This document shows, piece after piece, positions 1 through 12,399 of a stretch of DNA of 64,000 bases. The translations under genes and the position numbers were made by a program. How positions within the stretch are numbered: the stretch's first letter is position 1; the number at the start of each line of letters is the position of its first letter. The DNA lies in the NCBI GenBank assembly GCA_038049695.1, contig CP142456.1:71447922-71511921 (forward strand). The letters run 5' to 3'. The notes beneath the pieces are model-generated. The model searched no databases, was not told where the DNA came from, and saw only the letters and a program-made list of their open reading frames with translations. This DNA comes from Cinnamomum chago. Its lineage: Eukaryota > Streptophyta > Magnoliopsida > Laurales > Lauraceae.

Positions 1-308
1 TTGGACAAACTAGAAATGAAGAAGGAAGACTCTATAATCAATTGCATCTCTCAGTATCTTCCCCATTAAAACAAAACTCACCACATAGCATCCCATCAAT
101 TTGTACATGCTTCTTCACTCAATAGGCATACATATCAATCAGCTTGATCAAAGAATAAAAGAAGCAAAAATTGAACGATGAGAAAACCCTAATCTCCAAC
201 AGCACCAAGTCCTCTCCATTTTGAATTTGTTGAAGGCTTTCTTGGTGATCAGTGATCAGATGGTCATTGAGATATTGAGATGTGAAAGATGCACATTTGA
301 GATTTTCC

Positions 309-1211
309 TTAAAAGGGAGCGCGGCCTCCTGTAGCCCAATAAGCCTCTGTAGGGAAGGGCAAGAGAGGCGCTCTAGGATCATGAAGCAGATGTTGTTGGT
401 GGTGCTGGTGCTGGTGCTGGTGCTGTTGCTGATTTAGTTGACCAACCAATTCGGTTGAACCTGAGCCTAGAGGCTCGCCGGCTTGAACAGGGAGCTGTTC
501 ATCGTCATCAAGGGGGAGTCTCTCATAGGTGGCATGACCAAATGTTGCAGCCATTACTATTACGGGGCCTGATGCAATAAGCGCACCCACAGCACTTCCA
601 CCAATCACCTGACCTTGTCCTCCTGCTAAATAGATTGTCAACCCCGTCGCAGCTGCCGGTGCCGGTGAGGGCAAGAATGACCCGGAAAGTGATAAGATTT
701 CAAATCTCCCATCCAAGGCCAGAATTGCACCAGGGCCGCCCGGCAGCTTGATTGTTACATTGGTCACAGTACCGACCCCGCTCAAAACACATATCCCTCG
801 CTGGCGCAGCCTAGAGAAGGCAGTGATGCTCTCGCAGATGTCGCACCCATCGGCTATCTCCATCACGTGAGACCGGAGGGTGTTGGCGCTATCGCGTGTG
901 ATGATGATGGGTGGCTTGGGCCTGTTCTTGGAGCCTGAGGGTCTGCCTCGGGGTCTTCTTGTGAAGACTTCTCCGGTGGCCAGTGCTTCCGTTTGCTTGT
1001 TATCATCCTCATGGTTGCTGTTGTTTTCATCGCGGTCGCGTTTCTTACTGTGGTTAAGACTGCTGTTAGTACTAGGTTCCTCTTCAGAATTCTGGTGTTG
1101 GGGGTTCTGGTATTGGAGGAGGTTAAGGTTATGGTGATGGTGATAGAGGGCGCTGGTGTGGAAAGGAGGGGGTAATGGGTGTCTGTGAGCTGGTGCTGTT
1201 AATGGATCCAT
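309..1211 (-). CDS. AHL: AT-hook motif nuclear-localized (AHL) protein, PPC domain
   Basis: Single-exon gene for a 300-aa nuclear DNA-binding protein. One AT-hook with core RGRP at residues 88-91 is followed by the basic extension [10 protein letters not shown], the type-I AT-hook arrangement. A PPC/DUF296 domain follows at about residues 112-230 and includes [12 protein letters not shown] (168-179), the family's oligomerisation signature. AT-hooks bind the minor groove of AT-rich DNA and PPC domains form trimers that recruit other nuclear factors (family knowledge). Lack of introns plus the type-I hook places it in clade A. The N-terminus is His- and Asn-rich, and the C-terminal tail has an alternating Gln/His run after the PPC domain. 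The start is the first ATG of the open frame, and the MDPL... opening is plausible for the clade. The exact orthologue among clade-A AHLs cannot be decided by eye. The 308 bases downstream show nothing recognisable. Confidence 0.95.
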   Translation of the reverse strand: MDPLTAPAHRHPLPPPFHTSALYHHHHNLNLLQYQNPQHQNSEEEPSTNSSLNHSKKRDRDENNSNHEDDNKQTEALATGEVFTRRPRGRPSGSKNRPKPPIIITRDSANTLRSHVMEIADGCDICESITAFSRLRQRGICVLSGVGTVTNVTIKLPGGPGAILALDGRFEILSLSGSFLPSPAPAAATGLTIYLAGGQGQVIGGSAVGALIASGPVIVMAATFGHATYERLPLDDDEQLPVQAGEPLGSGSTELVGQLNQQQHQHQHQHHQQHLLHDPRAPLLPFPTEAYWATGGRAPF

Positions 1212-1375
1212 GTTGCTTTATCTTGTCAGCCCTAAACGCCCTCTACAGATTCAAATCCAAGGAGACAGAAATCTTGAAAATGGAACCGCCAGAAAGAAGA
1301 AGGCAAAGAAGAAAATAGACAAGTGAAACGAGAGAAGGCAAGAGAGCCTCCTCTTTGCCCTCTTTTTTTCTACTA

Positions 1376-1437
1376 GCCTCTCTCTGTCTCTCTCTCTCTC
1401 TCTCTGCTATCTATCTCTCTCTATAGAAAGCAAGAGA
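1376..1437. repeat. CT-rich microsatellite upstream of the AHL gene
   Basis: Pyrimidine-rich CT/ATCT run, which reads as GA-rich on the coding strand, about 170-230 bases upstream of the AHL start codon. Such tracts are common in plant 5' leaders and core promoters. I see no clear TATA box next to it. Confidence 0.6.
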
Positions 1438-2879
1438 GATCCCACCCCCACCCTTTTGGCATCACCCACCAAATTTCTAGCTAAATCTGCCATCTTCTCT
1501 CTCTAACCATCCATATATGTTTCCTAGGTATCTGGTCCTTTTTTGCTGTTGTTGAGAAGTAAGTACCAGATCCTTTTTCTAGTGGAGAGGTTAAATGAGA
1601 GGGAGGGGGTTGGGGGGGAGGGACTTTTTCTGGTTAGCATTGGGTTAGGATTTAGTAATGGATGAATAGAGAGGTCTCTCTCTCTCTACTTTTACATAAG
1701 CATACATATGAATTCTCTACTCCAATGAAAGCCTGGTCAACAGTCTTCTTCACTTCTCTCTGAATTACATTTCAAGGTACTCATTATTTGCATTTCATCT
1801 CCAAAACTCTTAAGGCCAGCACTGTGAATCCATCAATGGATGTCCCATATCTGAAATCCAAATTGCATAAAATCATCAGGATCAATATTCTACAAGTGAT
1901 CTTTGAGTACACTTAATTAAGAGTATATTGTCTTGATGATTTATAGATATCCAATCCACAAACTCTTCACAGAGAGTGGAACGCGGATTATCTCATCCAA
2001 TCACAATAAATCTATCAGTGGGGCTCTCTCTTGAAATTCAAATTTCTCAAGCCTAAATACATAATTAAAAGATGAGAGATATGATGATGTGCATAATTCT
2101 AATTGAAGTAAAATTTCCAATTAATAATAGAAAAAAGTGATACAGTGATTTTGAAGGATTTGAATTCCATTCAAAGGTGTAATTGATGGATTTAGAGCAA
2201 TCAAAGAACCCGGACTCTCAAGTCTTAACCCATCCCTCTCTCTCCCTATAATTAAACAAATGCAGGCATTATGGGTAATCTATGGACCACTTTTAAAAAA
2301 CAGCTGCACCCATGTGACTTGCACCATTTTGCCCCCAAGACATGAGTACAATCAAAGTCTACTTTGTTTGCTACTTTGTTTGCAGGCGACCCACCATCTG
2401 GTCCTCATCGAAAGAGGAGGACCAGTCCAAAGGTACATACATACATACTTAATTAATCTTATTACATGGAGGTTTGAGATTATTTTATAAGCTCATCAAC
2501 CGACCAAGCTGAGGCTCCCATGTGATCGATGGCGATCGATTTGGAATCATGCTAGTCTTCCTTCACCTGCCTGCTGATTAGAACAACCACACATCATGAT
2601 GCCGATTAGGGGCCTAGTTTATAATCCAAATATGACCTTGTAATTTAGGGTTTAGGTTGACATTTCATACTTATTTCAATAAATAGATTAGGTTTAGGTT
2701 GAATATGTTCTCAAATGGGACGGGGTTGCAAAAATCCAAACTGCCCTCAACCCGACTAAGGTTGAAATCTTTGTCTATACCAATCCCGAATTCGGGAAAT
2801 TTCTACCAAACCAACACCTAATAGGGACTGATATAAATATATATATGAGGAATATATATGAAAATTTCTATTTATGGAA
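1438..2879. other. Gene-free upstream region of the AHL gene
   Basis: No supportable ORF. The stretch nearest the gene (to about 1.7 kb) is likely promoter. The rest is AT-rich unique-looking DNA with no element ends I could define. Confidence 0.5.
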
Positions 2880-3036
2880 GCATCCCTCACCCTATGGTGA
2901 GGGATGGATGCACTTAAACATTTCATTTATAAAAGCGTCCCTCACCCTATGGTGAGGGATGGATGCACTTAAGCATTTCATTTATAGAAGCGTCCCTCGC
3001 CCTATTGGAGAGGGATGGATGCACTTAAACATTTCC

Positions 3037-3041
<5 letters not shown>
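2880..3041. repeat. 55-bp tandem repeat, about three copies, each with a palindrome
   Basis: Copies start at 2880, 2935 and 2990. Copies 1 and 2 contain the inverted repeat CCTCACCCTATGGTGAGG; copy 3 has diverged within the palindrome (CCTCGCCCTATTGGAGAGG). The array runs directly into a compound AT/GA microsatellite. Confidence 0.9.

Positions 3042-3097
<56 letters not shown>
3036..3097. repeat. Compound (AT)n(AG)n microsatellite
   Basis: An AT-dinucleotide run (3036-3058) passes into an AG-dinucleotide run ending at 3097. It is likely length-polymorphic. Confidence 0.9.
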
Positions 3098-3100
<3 letters not shown>

Positions 3101-4492
3101 GGTTTGTGTTTGTGCCTGCGCTCTCACTCAAACCTATAGAGTAGTCCGAAGGGACTTGAGAGCCTGGCCAAGTTAACTAATAAAAAATGTTTATTGACCT
3201 AACTTTGGTGCGACGGGCCCATATCTATGCCCAAGCCCACTATAAGAGGTTCTATATGAGGGCCAGGTTCGTCTGGATTCAGGCCCATTGCCACCACTAG
3301 TATGACTGTATGAGTCAGTAACAATTTTATTGCAATGTCACCACTGGACAATGATTATACAGGTATGGAATAAAGATGGTTCATCTCCCACACATGGCCT
3401 GTCATGGAGGAACCATATATTTGAACATCCAAGTTGGTGAACCATGGCCTTTCAATGGAGATACATCAACCATCTTATCAAGTCATTCAATTGGCATGGT
3501 GGGAATGACTGTGTGTGAACTGTTTGTCTCATAGTTTAAAACTCATAGAGCCGAGCTCTGAAGCTCCTGGGCCCAATTCGATTGGGAGACGACCGAGTCC
3601 TGACTCAGTCAATGTAGTAAGGCAAATCTGGATTTTTTGAAGAAAAGAAAATTTTCAAAAATGAATTTGGATCCTCTGAGTCCATCCCTTTAAATTCATC
3701 AGCGGGCCCCACCCGACCCTCAAAATCACAATCCCACCGTGTTGGTGGTGGACCAGATTTCAGTCCAGTTGATATTGGGCCCGCCATCAAATTCATCACC
3801 CTTAAAACCCATGATTAGATACACATAATGGTGTGCTAAACTCCAATCAGAGAGATATATAGACCAGTGTTACTGCAAAGGAACAAGATTCTGAGCAGTT
3901 TGGATTTGAAACGGTCCTTCTACGCGTCTAAATAAATGAAGCAATTGATCTAGATCTGGGCCATAGAAAACTATGTAAATATGTCTAATGGTTGGGGCTG
4001 CTGGTTGCAAGTTGTACTGCCATGGTGGAACTGGATCCACTAGCAGTCTTACATAAATGGGACTCTTGGTACCAAAGCAACGGGCCCAGCCCTTACTTTC
4101 AGGCCTTGGTGGCAGATATAATTTTATATATTAGGCCCAAATCTAAGTAGGCCTTATGTGAACTAGCTTCGATCCATCGGTCCAGGTTGTTTGTAACCCT
4201 AAAAGGACGGCCGTGATTAGACGATTCTAATTTCTTATCCTACACTTGACTCAGGCTGGACATATACGGACCCTACCCAATCATGGCTGTCACTATGCTG
4301 CTTTTGGGCTGTATTTTGGAAGCATGGACAGGGCTTATTAAATGGGCTTGTCTGGCCTTCTATACATAAGGCCCTAGGCCCAGTTCGACGATCTTAACAA
4401 GAGGATTGTAAAATTTCAAAATGGGCTTTGATTGTTCTCAGATTCGGGCCTAGTGTGCTTAAAGGCATACATGCCTTGTAAACTGTTAAACT
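3098..4492. other. Gene-free intergenic DNA
   Basis: No coding region recognised. It contains several scattered GGCCC/TAGGCC-type motifs but no clear element boundary. Confidence 0.5.
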
Positions 4493-4640
4493 CCTAGGCC
4501 TTTAAACCAATGGTCATGATCTAACGATCATGCGCCTGTGAGATCAACACCTAATCAGGGGGAGACCTAGGCCTTTAAACCAATGGTCATGATCTAACGA
4601 TCATGCGCCTGTGAGATCAACACCTAATCAGGGGGAGACC
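4493..4640. repeat. Perfect 73-bp tandem duplication
   Basis: 4493-4565 and 4566-4638 are identical base for base, so the duplication is recent or an assembly artefact. Each copy carries the inverted repeat ATGATC-TAAC-GATCAT. There is no coding content. Confidence 0.95.
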
Positions 4641-4739
4641 TTCTAATCCAATCCTACTCCACTGATTGGGGCACTTATTGATGACTAGCAAAAGGGCAAA
4701 CAACACTTATATAAATATAAGAGATATGTTTTGTTTATA

Positions 4740-4960
4740 CATAGGAATTCATGCCAAGTGGTTAAAAATGAAAATAAAAGGTGAATATAAAAAAACGACT
4801 CTAAAAGAATCTCATGTTTTCATGGAAATTAAACCAATAGAAGATGGAAAATGAATACAGTGTCATCACCCTAGTAATCCAATATGTTAAGGTCTCCTCT
4901 ACATCTATACATTATATCATTCACCCTTAACCTCACCTCGTTGATAAGAGTTTTAATGGA
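4740..4960. repeat. Diverged dispersed repeat, copy A
   Basis: This segment shares blocks in the same order with 7075-7290 and 27145-27360: a TGGTTAA-AAATGAA-like part, then a stretch rich in AATGAAAATTAAA, then CATCACC followed by AATCCAA-like and a CCTTCAC/CCCTTAACC-like end. A short fragment also occurs at about 20590-20680. The termini are unclear, and it is probably an old transposon remnant. Confidence 0.45.
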
Positions 4961-7074
4961 TCCCATTTGAACAAGAATTCCCATGCATTCAACTCATGTA
5001 GTTTATTGCAAACAAAGAGGCCCAAAATGTTTGTAAAGAGATTAGCTATGCTGCCCCCACAATCAACTCTTCCATGTAGAAAGGAAGAAAAATTGAATTG
5101 ATTTTTTTCAATGGAGAGGATTTCAACTTCTTATAAATTGGTAGGAATGTAGAATTCTCTCTCTCCAAAAGCAAAGATTTGTTAAGCAGGAAATCCACTA
5201 GTTGAATAAAAAAACATAGTAATGGCACGTTAGAATACTTGCTTTTCCGAAGAAAAAGCGTGGAAAGCGGAAAAATATCTTTGCACTGCAGTAAAAAAAA
5301 AAATCATGTTCGGTGCAACCGCAGAAAATAAAATAAAATAAAAAAGTATAACTGAGTTTTATGTGATTTTGAAAAACTAGCTCCTATTGTATGGGGGTTG
5401 AACTTAGTCATGTTATGCAAAATGCGGAAAACCTTCTATGTGGATCCAGGTTACCACAGCACCGTACAAACGTGCTCTAAAAGACAAAGGAGAAGAGGAA
5501 ATCCGGCCCGCACCCAGACTACAAGTAAAGGTCAAAGGAAATAGCCTAAATCAAGGAACAAGTTAAACTCAGGGTCCTATTTTACCAACTAAATTAGTGG
5601 AACACACTACATGTGTCAAGGAGTTAGGAAAATGGTTTTTGCATAAGTCCATACTAGCACAGTAACCCGTGTACTTGGCTAGGATCCCCTCTCTCTATCT
5701 AACTATTTTTGACATTTTTTTTCTGAAAAATAATTGCATAGTAGGTTAGTTATTTAAAAAGCAATGGGTCATGAGTTCAAATTTTGCAACCCATATAATT
5801 TTAGCCTTTTACCAAGGCTTAATAAAAAGGTCAAACTTAAAAGGAATCAATCAAAATTGAATCCCAAACCCTCGACTTTAATATAATATAATGGGTACAT
5901 TTGTACAACAAGAGAATTATGTTCTTTGCAGATTTCTATTTCTTTAATAGAGAGGAACCTTGTGTTTCTACCCCTCACTTGAGAAATCGAAATCTTCTCT
6001 ATTGAAAAAGAAAATCAACTCATATTTTTGCTTTTAAGCAAGGAAAACCATCGCACCAAATTATCGGAAAAGGGTTTGCACAAAAAATCAAAACAGTTTT
6101 TCTCTCTACCACGGATTCCTCTTTTCACATATACATACCATTAAAAAGTTCATTCAACAATGAGTTTTCATAATTTATTACTAGTTTTCTATATTCTTAT
6201 ATGTATAAAGGTTATGTCGTGGCCTAAAATCTGGAAATTCTCCCCAAATTGGTTGCTTAAAAAACTAAGAAAAGATATCATGTATGAAAAATATAGTTAT
6301 TTTAACAAGCTTTAAAAAAAACATATCCAGTGAATCAACAAATTAATTAAATAAGGGAGTGTTTGTGCAACGTTAGGACTCCGTGCTTTGAGGAAGTTCA
6401 TTTTGGTAAGAGTACGGGGAAAGTAGTTCCAACTTCCAACCCATGCTCCCGTAGGAAAGGGTTTTCACCGAATTAAAGAAAACTAGTTCAATTTTTTCTT
6501 CTTTTTACACATGAAAAAGGTGTACCAAGTTGTAAAAACTTTGCACGTGCAAAAATCAAAGAATTAACCATGACATTGCAAAACGCTTGGAGTGATCAGG
6601 CTATTACATTTTAATGTGCATTTTCTAGAAAATACTAATTTAGTTTTTATTTTATTTTTTGTGTGATAGTGACGATATTTATGTAATTCTGCGTGTTGGG
6701 GGTATTTTGATCTTTTTGTACATAGGTCAAGGGGACGAGCTAGAAAATAGGAGCTGGGGGGGCACTATATAAAAATAGAAAATATTAATTTATTTTCTTT
6801 TCTTTTTCCTTTTTTTAATTTTTTGAGAGGATGGGAACTGTGCAATATAAAGAAATCAAAAAGTGTTGTTTAAAAGATAAGGGATACTTTAGTTGTAATA
6901 ACTCGCAATTTGAAACTAAGATAATGAAATTAAACCGGCAATTAAGATTTTGAACTTAACACAGTCAACACTACAGCATGCTACTATAGAGTATTTTCAC
7001 ATTTCAAGGCAAGCATCATGCATTTGCTTCTTTAAGGGTACATTTGTTTCATGTAATTGAATTCTTACTAATTC
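4961..7074. other. AT-rich intergenic DNA
   Basis: No gene recognised. A weak tRNA-like box A/box B pair at about 5735-5830 (TAGTAGGTTAGTTATT, then GAGTTCAAATTTT) could be a worn SINE. The rest shows nothing I can name. Confidence 0.4.
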
Positions 7075-7290
7075 TAAGACATTATATTTCTTTAAGTGGT
7101 TAATTAAAAATGAATATCAAAGATGAATACGTAAAATAACCTTGAATTAACATCCCCTTTAATGAAAATTAAATCAAGAAAATATCATAAATGAATACCC
7201 AGCCATCACCATAACAATTCAAGTTTTAGGATAGTCATGGTCCCATCTATAGTGCTAAATTAAATCCTTCACTCCTTACCTTTCTAATCA
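7075..7290. repeat. Diverged dispersed repeat, copy B
   Basis: Shares ordered blocks with 4740-4960 and 27145-27360 (AAATGAATATCAAAGATGAATAC-like start, CCATCACCATAACAATTCAA block, CCTTCACTCCTTACC-like end). It is an old remnant with unresolved ends. Confidence 0.45.
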
Positions 7291-8928
7291 TCCACTGATG
7301 TGTGATCCAATACTCAACCCAACTCAAAGAATCAAATCATATCTTTACTATTATTGTATAGTATCCTTTACCATCACTCCACCCCTCACGCAATGGAGAT
7401 CCTCTCAATTTTTTTTTCATAAGAAAAATGTGTTGCACTAAATGATTGAAAAAGGAGCTACAAAAAAAAAATTATAGACAATTTTTCTTTCTCCTACATA
7501 TTTCGCTTGTCATACAAATGCATCCAAAGAGAAAGGTTAATCGGTATTGCAAATGTCGTCAACAAGAAATTCTATTGTAATAGTTTAAGTTTTTTTCTAG
7601 CACGTATTGTTAGGAAAATATTGTAAAAACAAAAAAGTAATTTTTTTTAAATTAACCAAAATAAAAAAAAATATTGCAAAATAATAGCAAAAATAAAGGA
7701 CAACCGGAACAAAGTGACTTTAAAAATGTAAGAAGTGATAGATAGACTCACGACTATTCGGTAAAAACATTTACAATAAAAAATTTCTTAGTTCATTGAT
7801 AAGGGTATTTCCAGATTTCCATCACTACCAATAAATATTGTTTCAACCTATAACATTAGGTGTTGTGTGGGAAGTCTATATCTCGTATCTATTTTACTTA
7901 AGACTGATTCAAATAGATGTTTTGAGTGCTTCACGCTGTTTCACAAAATGTATGATATCTAATTCAATTAGCTTTTTGAAGTTTTGCTTATTTTTCAAAT
8001 AAGTAACAAAAAAAAAGTAACTTTTTCAAATAAACATGTGTCTAAAGCAATAAGATATTTTTTTGCTTTTTTTCTTAACAAGTTTGTCCTAATAACTTCT
8101 ATAATATGACAATATTGCATATACTACTTTATGACAAATTTGCTTATACTACTTTTACTACAAAACAACTTTGTCCATTTAACTTTCACAATATTAATGG
8201 AAGTTTGATTTGTATAATTGAATCAAACAATACCAGACAATCTATTCTTAAGAAGGTCTTATTGAAACAACTCTATTTCAAGCTGATCGATTTCAATCAA
8301 CTTTACTTTAGATGGATAAGACTTGCCAATAAATAGCAATATGACAATAAAATAAATTTGTCACAACAATATCATAATGTTGCAATAAAATTGAAATATC
8401 ACTACGAGAAAATTGAACCCCCTTCACTCTCTGCCTTTCAAGGAATCATTGTAGAAGAGATTTAATTTTAGTAGTGATAAGTTAGATGAAGATCCTCCAA
8501 GAACCAATAAACTTCCGCAATTGAACGTGACCAAATAGTAGCATTTGTTGGTTATTCCAAACAAGGCAATTCAGAGAATGAGTGGGAACATTTAATGAGT
8601 TTCAGTTATATATAGTTCACTTCCACCAGTCTATGGATACAAATTGGATGCCCAAGATTCAGGGACTAGGATGATGGCATCCAAGAATATCGCCCACATG
8701 GATAGAACCTTGGGAGAGGTTTACACAATTACATGATAATTATCCAATGAAATGAATGCAAAATTGCCAACATCATAATCATAGATTATCCATTCCAATT
8801 TCCATAGAATAAATATTGCCTAATCCACCTTCATTGCAAGTTAAAACAAGATATTAAGAGCATACTTATATCAATGAAAATCACTTTAGATTTTCCCAAC
8901 TTAGGTCAGTGTAATCCTACTCTGAGAG
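7291..8928. other. AT-rich intergenic DNA downstream of the LBD gene
   Basis: No supportable gene. It is AT-rich with many short A and T runs. The part nearest 8.9 kb is likely the 3' UTR and terminator region of the LBD gene. Confidence 0.5.
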
Positions 8929-11065
8929 TCATTTGGAGAGGGGAGGCTCCGACGATGGCACAGCGGCAGACCTATGTCTGTGAAGGAGCTCCCTCGCCAG
9001 TGTTTGAAGATCGCCGCCTCCCATTGAGCCGTCGGGTGTGTTTCGATTGCCACTGAGCTGCTGCCGGAGGTCCATCTGCCGTTGTTGAACTAACCATGGA
9101 GGCTGCACTTGTGAGTCAAAGAGCATTGATAGATCGAAGTTGGTGGTTGGTAATGTAGAAGCAGGTGGAAGGTCCGATATTGTTAGAGGTGGTGGAGCTA
9201 GTAGCGGGGGCGGTGGAGGCAGGGGTGGTGGGGATGGGATCTCCAATGAGGCAAGGTGCGCTTGCATGTAGGCTAACTCAGCTTGTAAATTCACCACCTA
9301 CACAATTTTACATTATCATTATCTTCGTATTACTCAATATGTTGTACTAACTAAAATAAATAAGTTATCACATACTAACTATAGTGCCTGAAAGTGAAAT
9401 TATTGTCATGTTCACTTTGGTTTTTTTTTTTTTTTTTTGGTAAGATTTCCTATTCACTTATTAATACATTCTACTCAGAAAACAAGCTATGAGCATATAT
9501 CTTATCTCTACTCGGAGTATATATATTCCTTTGAACATGCACAGCCAAAATAAGTTAAGAACTAGTAACTGAAATGAATTTGATTGCGTGGGTTAATGTG
9601 AATTCAAAACGTCAATGGAAGATGATAGAGTAGAGGAAGCATGAAAGAAACTGCACCATTTGCATTCAACCATCACAAGCTTCTGTGCATGGCCGAAGTC
9701 ATAAACTACAGTCCCAACTTCCAAGAATAGACTATTGACCAAACAAAGGGTTAGGACCATTGAACCAACATGAATTTCGAGCCATTGACCAAATAGTTAT
9801 TATTTTACAATGTGGAGGCCAGTTGGTTGGGAGCCATATCAGATTATCTCGTAATTGCAACTCTCAATGGGGTATCAGAAGACCATGGCCCGCCCAATAG
9901 ATGGTCAGGAACCGTCTGATTAGATGACTAATTTATAAGTGATTGTGGCTTCTTTCCACCTGCCACCACCCCTAGCTCATGAGACTGCAGCTCCATTTTC
10001 TCAAATTCAAAAAAAAATAACAAATTCAGGGAAAGTTCAATTGGCCTAGGATCACGGTTTGCACCCGGAGGGTATAGGTTCCACTGGGGCTAAAAGGGAG
10101 TTTATCCGGCTTTCCTTTGAGCCCGGAGGGATTAAGTCAGCCTAAAGAATTGGGAACCCTCCACTAGCAAAAATAAATAAATAATAAAGTAAATTACCCA
10201 TTTCAGCGGTCAATCGAACTACCACCTAGAAATTATCACGAACAGCCAATTTCAAAATATAATTGATCTTAATCTGATCCGTTTTCCAAAGTCAAAATTA
10301 AATAAAATGTAGAAACATGTGAATATATAACAAATTCATACTTGAAATACCAAATTCTCAAAAGATTAAAAACACAACCATCAATCCCAAGAACACCCAA
10401 AGCAAGCGATTCCAGAAATCCAACAAAGCATATATCCATTCTTTTATAACTTCTGATATCCGGATACTTCTTTTGCTTTTTAATGACACTCAACCTAGTA
10501 CTTAATAGTCCACCGATGCTTTTCTAAGTGCATTTTTGCAGGGACTCCTATTGATTTTCTTCTCAACATAAACATTGTTAGAAAGGAAAAGTAAACAATA
10601 AAATTTCACTAATTTAGAAATCATCCCAAGAAAGAATTAGGATAGTCATTTTTGTACCCACGTTCTTAAAGCTAAAAAAATTCACAGTCTAATTATCTCT
10701 AATCCCCATATCAAAGCTTAAAATATAAAGCACAGAAGGTCGGTTACCTGCTGTTGGAGGGCGAAGACATGAGCGACACAACCATAGACAGGGTCTCGAA
10801 GGCGAGCCTGGGCCTCATAGCAGATGGTGACGACCGCATCGAGTCGCTTGTGAGCAGGTATGTGCAGCAGAAGCTTGGACACGTTGCTCGCCCCGAACAC
10901 CTTGTGCACTGCTGCAAAGTGTCCGGCACCCTGCTCCGAGTCGAAGTAGGGTGCGAATATGCACCCGCTCACGCACTTCCTCCTCAAGAACTTGCAAGCC
11001 CCACAAGGCCCACTACTATTACTGCTGCTACTACCACCACTGCTTGTGCTTCCATTGACGCTCAT
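8929..11065 (-). CDS. LBD: LOB-domain (LBD) transcription factor, class I, two exons
   Basis: Exon 1 is 11065-10748 and exon 2 is 9297-8929. The 1,450-bp intron starts GTAACC and ends TGTGTAG and falls at a codon boundary, giving 228 aa. The LOB domain has the CX2CX6CX3C zinc motif (C21, C24, C31, C35), the Gly-Ala-Ser block ([11 protein letters not shown], 50-60) and the class-I LX6LX3LX6L coil (L103, L110, L114, L121). The coil is split by the intron after residue 106, the usual LBD intron position. The family binds DNA and controls lateral organ, root and vascular programmes. Domain and tail (FDLSMLF..., [15 protein letters not shown]) resemble the LBD16/18/29/30 group by recall; the exact orthologue is unresolved. 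The open frame runs a few codons past the donor, but splicing restores the conserved VVNLQAEL. Confidence 0.95.
9298..10747 (-). other. LBD intron
   Basis: 1,450-bp phase-0 intron with canonical GT...AG ends. It contains a T-homopolymer near 9420-9438 and a SINE-like fragment (see 10040-10150). Nothing in it looks coding. Confidence 0.85.
10040..10150 (+). mobile_element. Possible tRNA-derived SINE fragment in the LBD intron
   Basis: AATTGGCCTAGGATCACGG, a box A-like stretch, is followed by GGTATAGGTTCCACTGG, a box B-like stretch. The same word order (GCAAACCGT-ATCATAGGCC) appears in reverse at 12060-12195. No target duplication was found. Confidence 0.35.
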
Positions 11066-11343
11066 CTTTCAAATCTGGATTTTTCTCTCTCTATCTGTTC
11101 ATTTAGGTTATTTGGTCTGATGGCCTGGGTTTTATTGTGAAGAGATTTTTGGAAGGTGGGGTGTGTTGTTTTGTCTCTTTTTTGTAGTTCTCGGAGACAG
11201 ATTTTGGTGGTGGGTGTTGGGTTCTTGTTTTTTTGAAGGCTTGTTTTGAGTTGAGTCTTTAAAGCCACGGAAGGGCAGCTAAACCCTATGGAAGATTGCG
11301 TGAAGCAAGCATAAGACAGCCCTAGCAACTCTCCAACTTCCAC
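11062..11343 (-). CDS. Upstream ORF (93 codons) overlapping the LBD start codon
   Basis: An ATG at 11343 opens a 93-codon frame ending FER-stop. Its TGA (11064-11062) overlaps the LBD ATG (11065-11063) in an ATGA arrangement. A good TATA box lies upstream at about 11490, so the ORF probably sits in the 5' leader. The peptide resembles no known domain and is Lys/Thr/Ser-rich. If translated it could dampen LBD translation or permit termination-reinitiation. It could equally be chance. Confidence 0.35.
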   Translation of the reverse strand: MEVGELLGLSYACFTQSSIGFSCPSVALKTQLKTSLQKNKNPTPTTKICLRELQKRDKTTHPTFQKSLHNKTQAIRPNNLNEQIEREKSRFER

Positions 11344-11482
11344 TTCGCTCTTTCTTCCTCTCCCCTCTTTTCTTCCTTCCTCACGTGAAGATAACTTTTT
11401 CTCTCCATCTCTTTCAAAAGTGCATTCTTATAAAGGCCTATCACTATGACATTTACAGCAGTTGAAATGTGAGAAGGATAGA

Positions 11483-11495
11483 GATATATTTATAG
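11483..11495 (-). promoter_or_regulatory. Candidate TATA box for the LBD gene
   Basis: On the minus strand this reads CTATAAATATATC, a strong match to the plant TATA consensus, about 420 bases upstream of the LBD start codon. It implies a leader of about 390 bases that contains the upstream ORF. Confidence 0.5.
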
Positions 11496-12059
11496 TTGTG
11501 TGCGTGCGTGTATTCAGGTGCGTAGAGGGCACAAGACGCCATCCTTTTCAATCAGCCTCTTCTTTTTTTTTTTCTGTAGTTAGCTTAGTTTTATAAGATG
11601 GAAATGCCCCTAGTTTTGATGAAATTGTTTACTGGGCACTTTTTTGGTTTTGGGGTATTTGGCCACATGCTATTATTGTTAATTGTTGCTTGGGATAAAC
11701 ATTTAAGTGACCCCGGTGTGGAACTCTTGCTAGGTTTTAGAGAATGAGAATTGTTATTGTTGTTTACTAGGAGCATGACTTTACTGACTAGAAGTTTGAA
11801 CCTTGGGTTGGGCTTGGGCCTTGGGAAACCCACATGAAATTGGACTTAAAATCTTGGATTACATATAATATATATATTATAATAGGATACATTAATGATT
11901 AGGCTGAGTCGGGTCAAATCTAATCCATATGTACATGTTTATTTTAATTGAGTTGGGTTTTGATTGGAATAATAAGCTACTAATTCTGCCTAAATACGTA
12001 GTCCATACAAAAATAAAGAAATGTAATTATATGCCATATGTTCCACATGCCCATGCCAA
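11496..12059. other. Gene-free upstream flank of the LBD gene
   Basis: AT-rich DNA with no supportable ORF. The part closest to 11.5 kb is presumably LBD promoter. Confidence 0.5.
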
Positions 12060-12195
12060 ATATTTAATTTTATTTTTATTTTTCGTGTAAATTTTCCTAT
12101 AACCCCAGTGTGGTAGTATAGTTTCGAACCTACAACATCTGAGTGCAAACCGTAATCATAGGCCAACGAAGCTACCCATTGGAGTTCGAAAAGTG
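12060..12195 (-). mobile_element. tRNA-derived SINE-like element
   Basis: On the minus strand a box A-like TAGCTTCGTTGGCCTATG is followed by box B-like AGGTTCGAAACT. The element ends in an A-rich tail (CGAAAAATAAAAATAAAATT). The order and spacing fit an RNA polymerase III promoter of a tRNA-derived SINE. No clean target-site duplication was found. Confidence 0.45.
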
Positions 12196-12399
12196 ACTCT
12201 AGATTGCATTTAGGTTGATACTTAAACCAAAAAGATAAAAGAGCCATTTTAGATTAACCCTATACATATTATCATAGTGCTAATTAAACCCAAACCAACT
12301 AAAACTGGCTCTCAAGATCCAGTGCTTAGTAAAGTCTCGAGTTGATGCAATGAAACTCCATGGTAGAGCTAGCTTAAAATAAATAATCTCCCAGTATGT

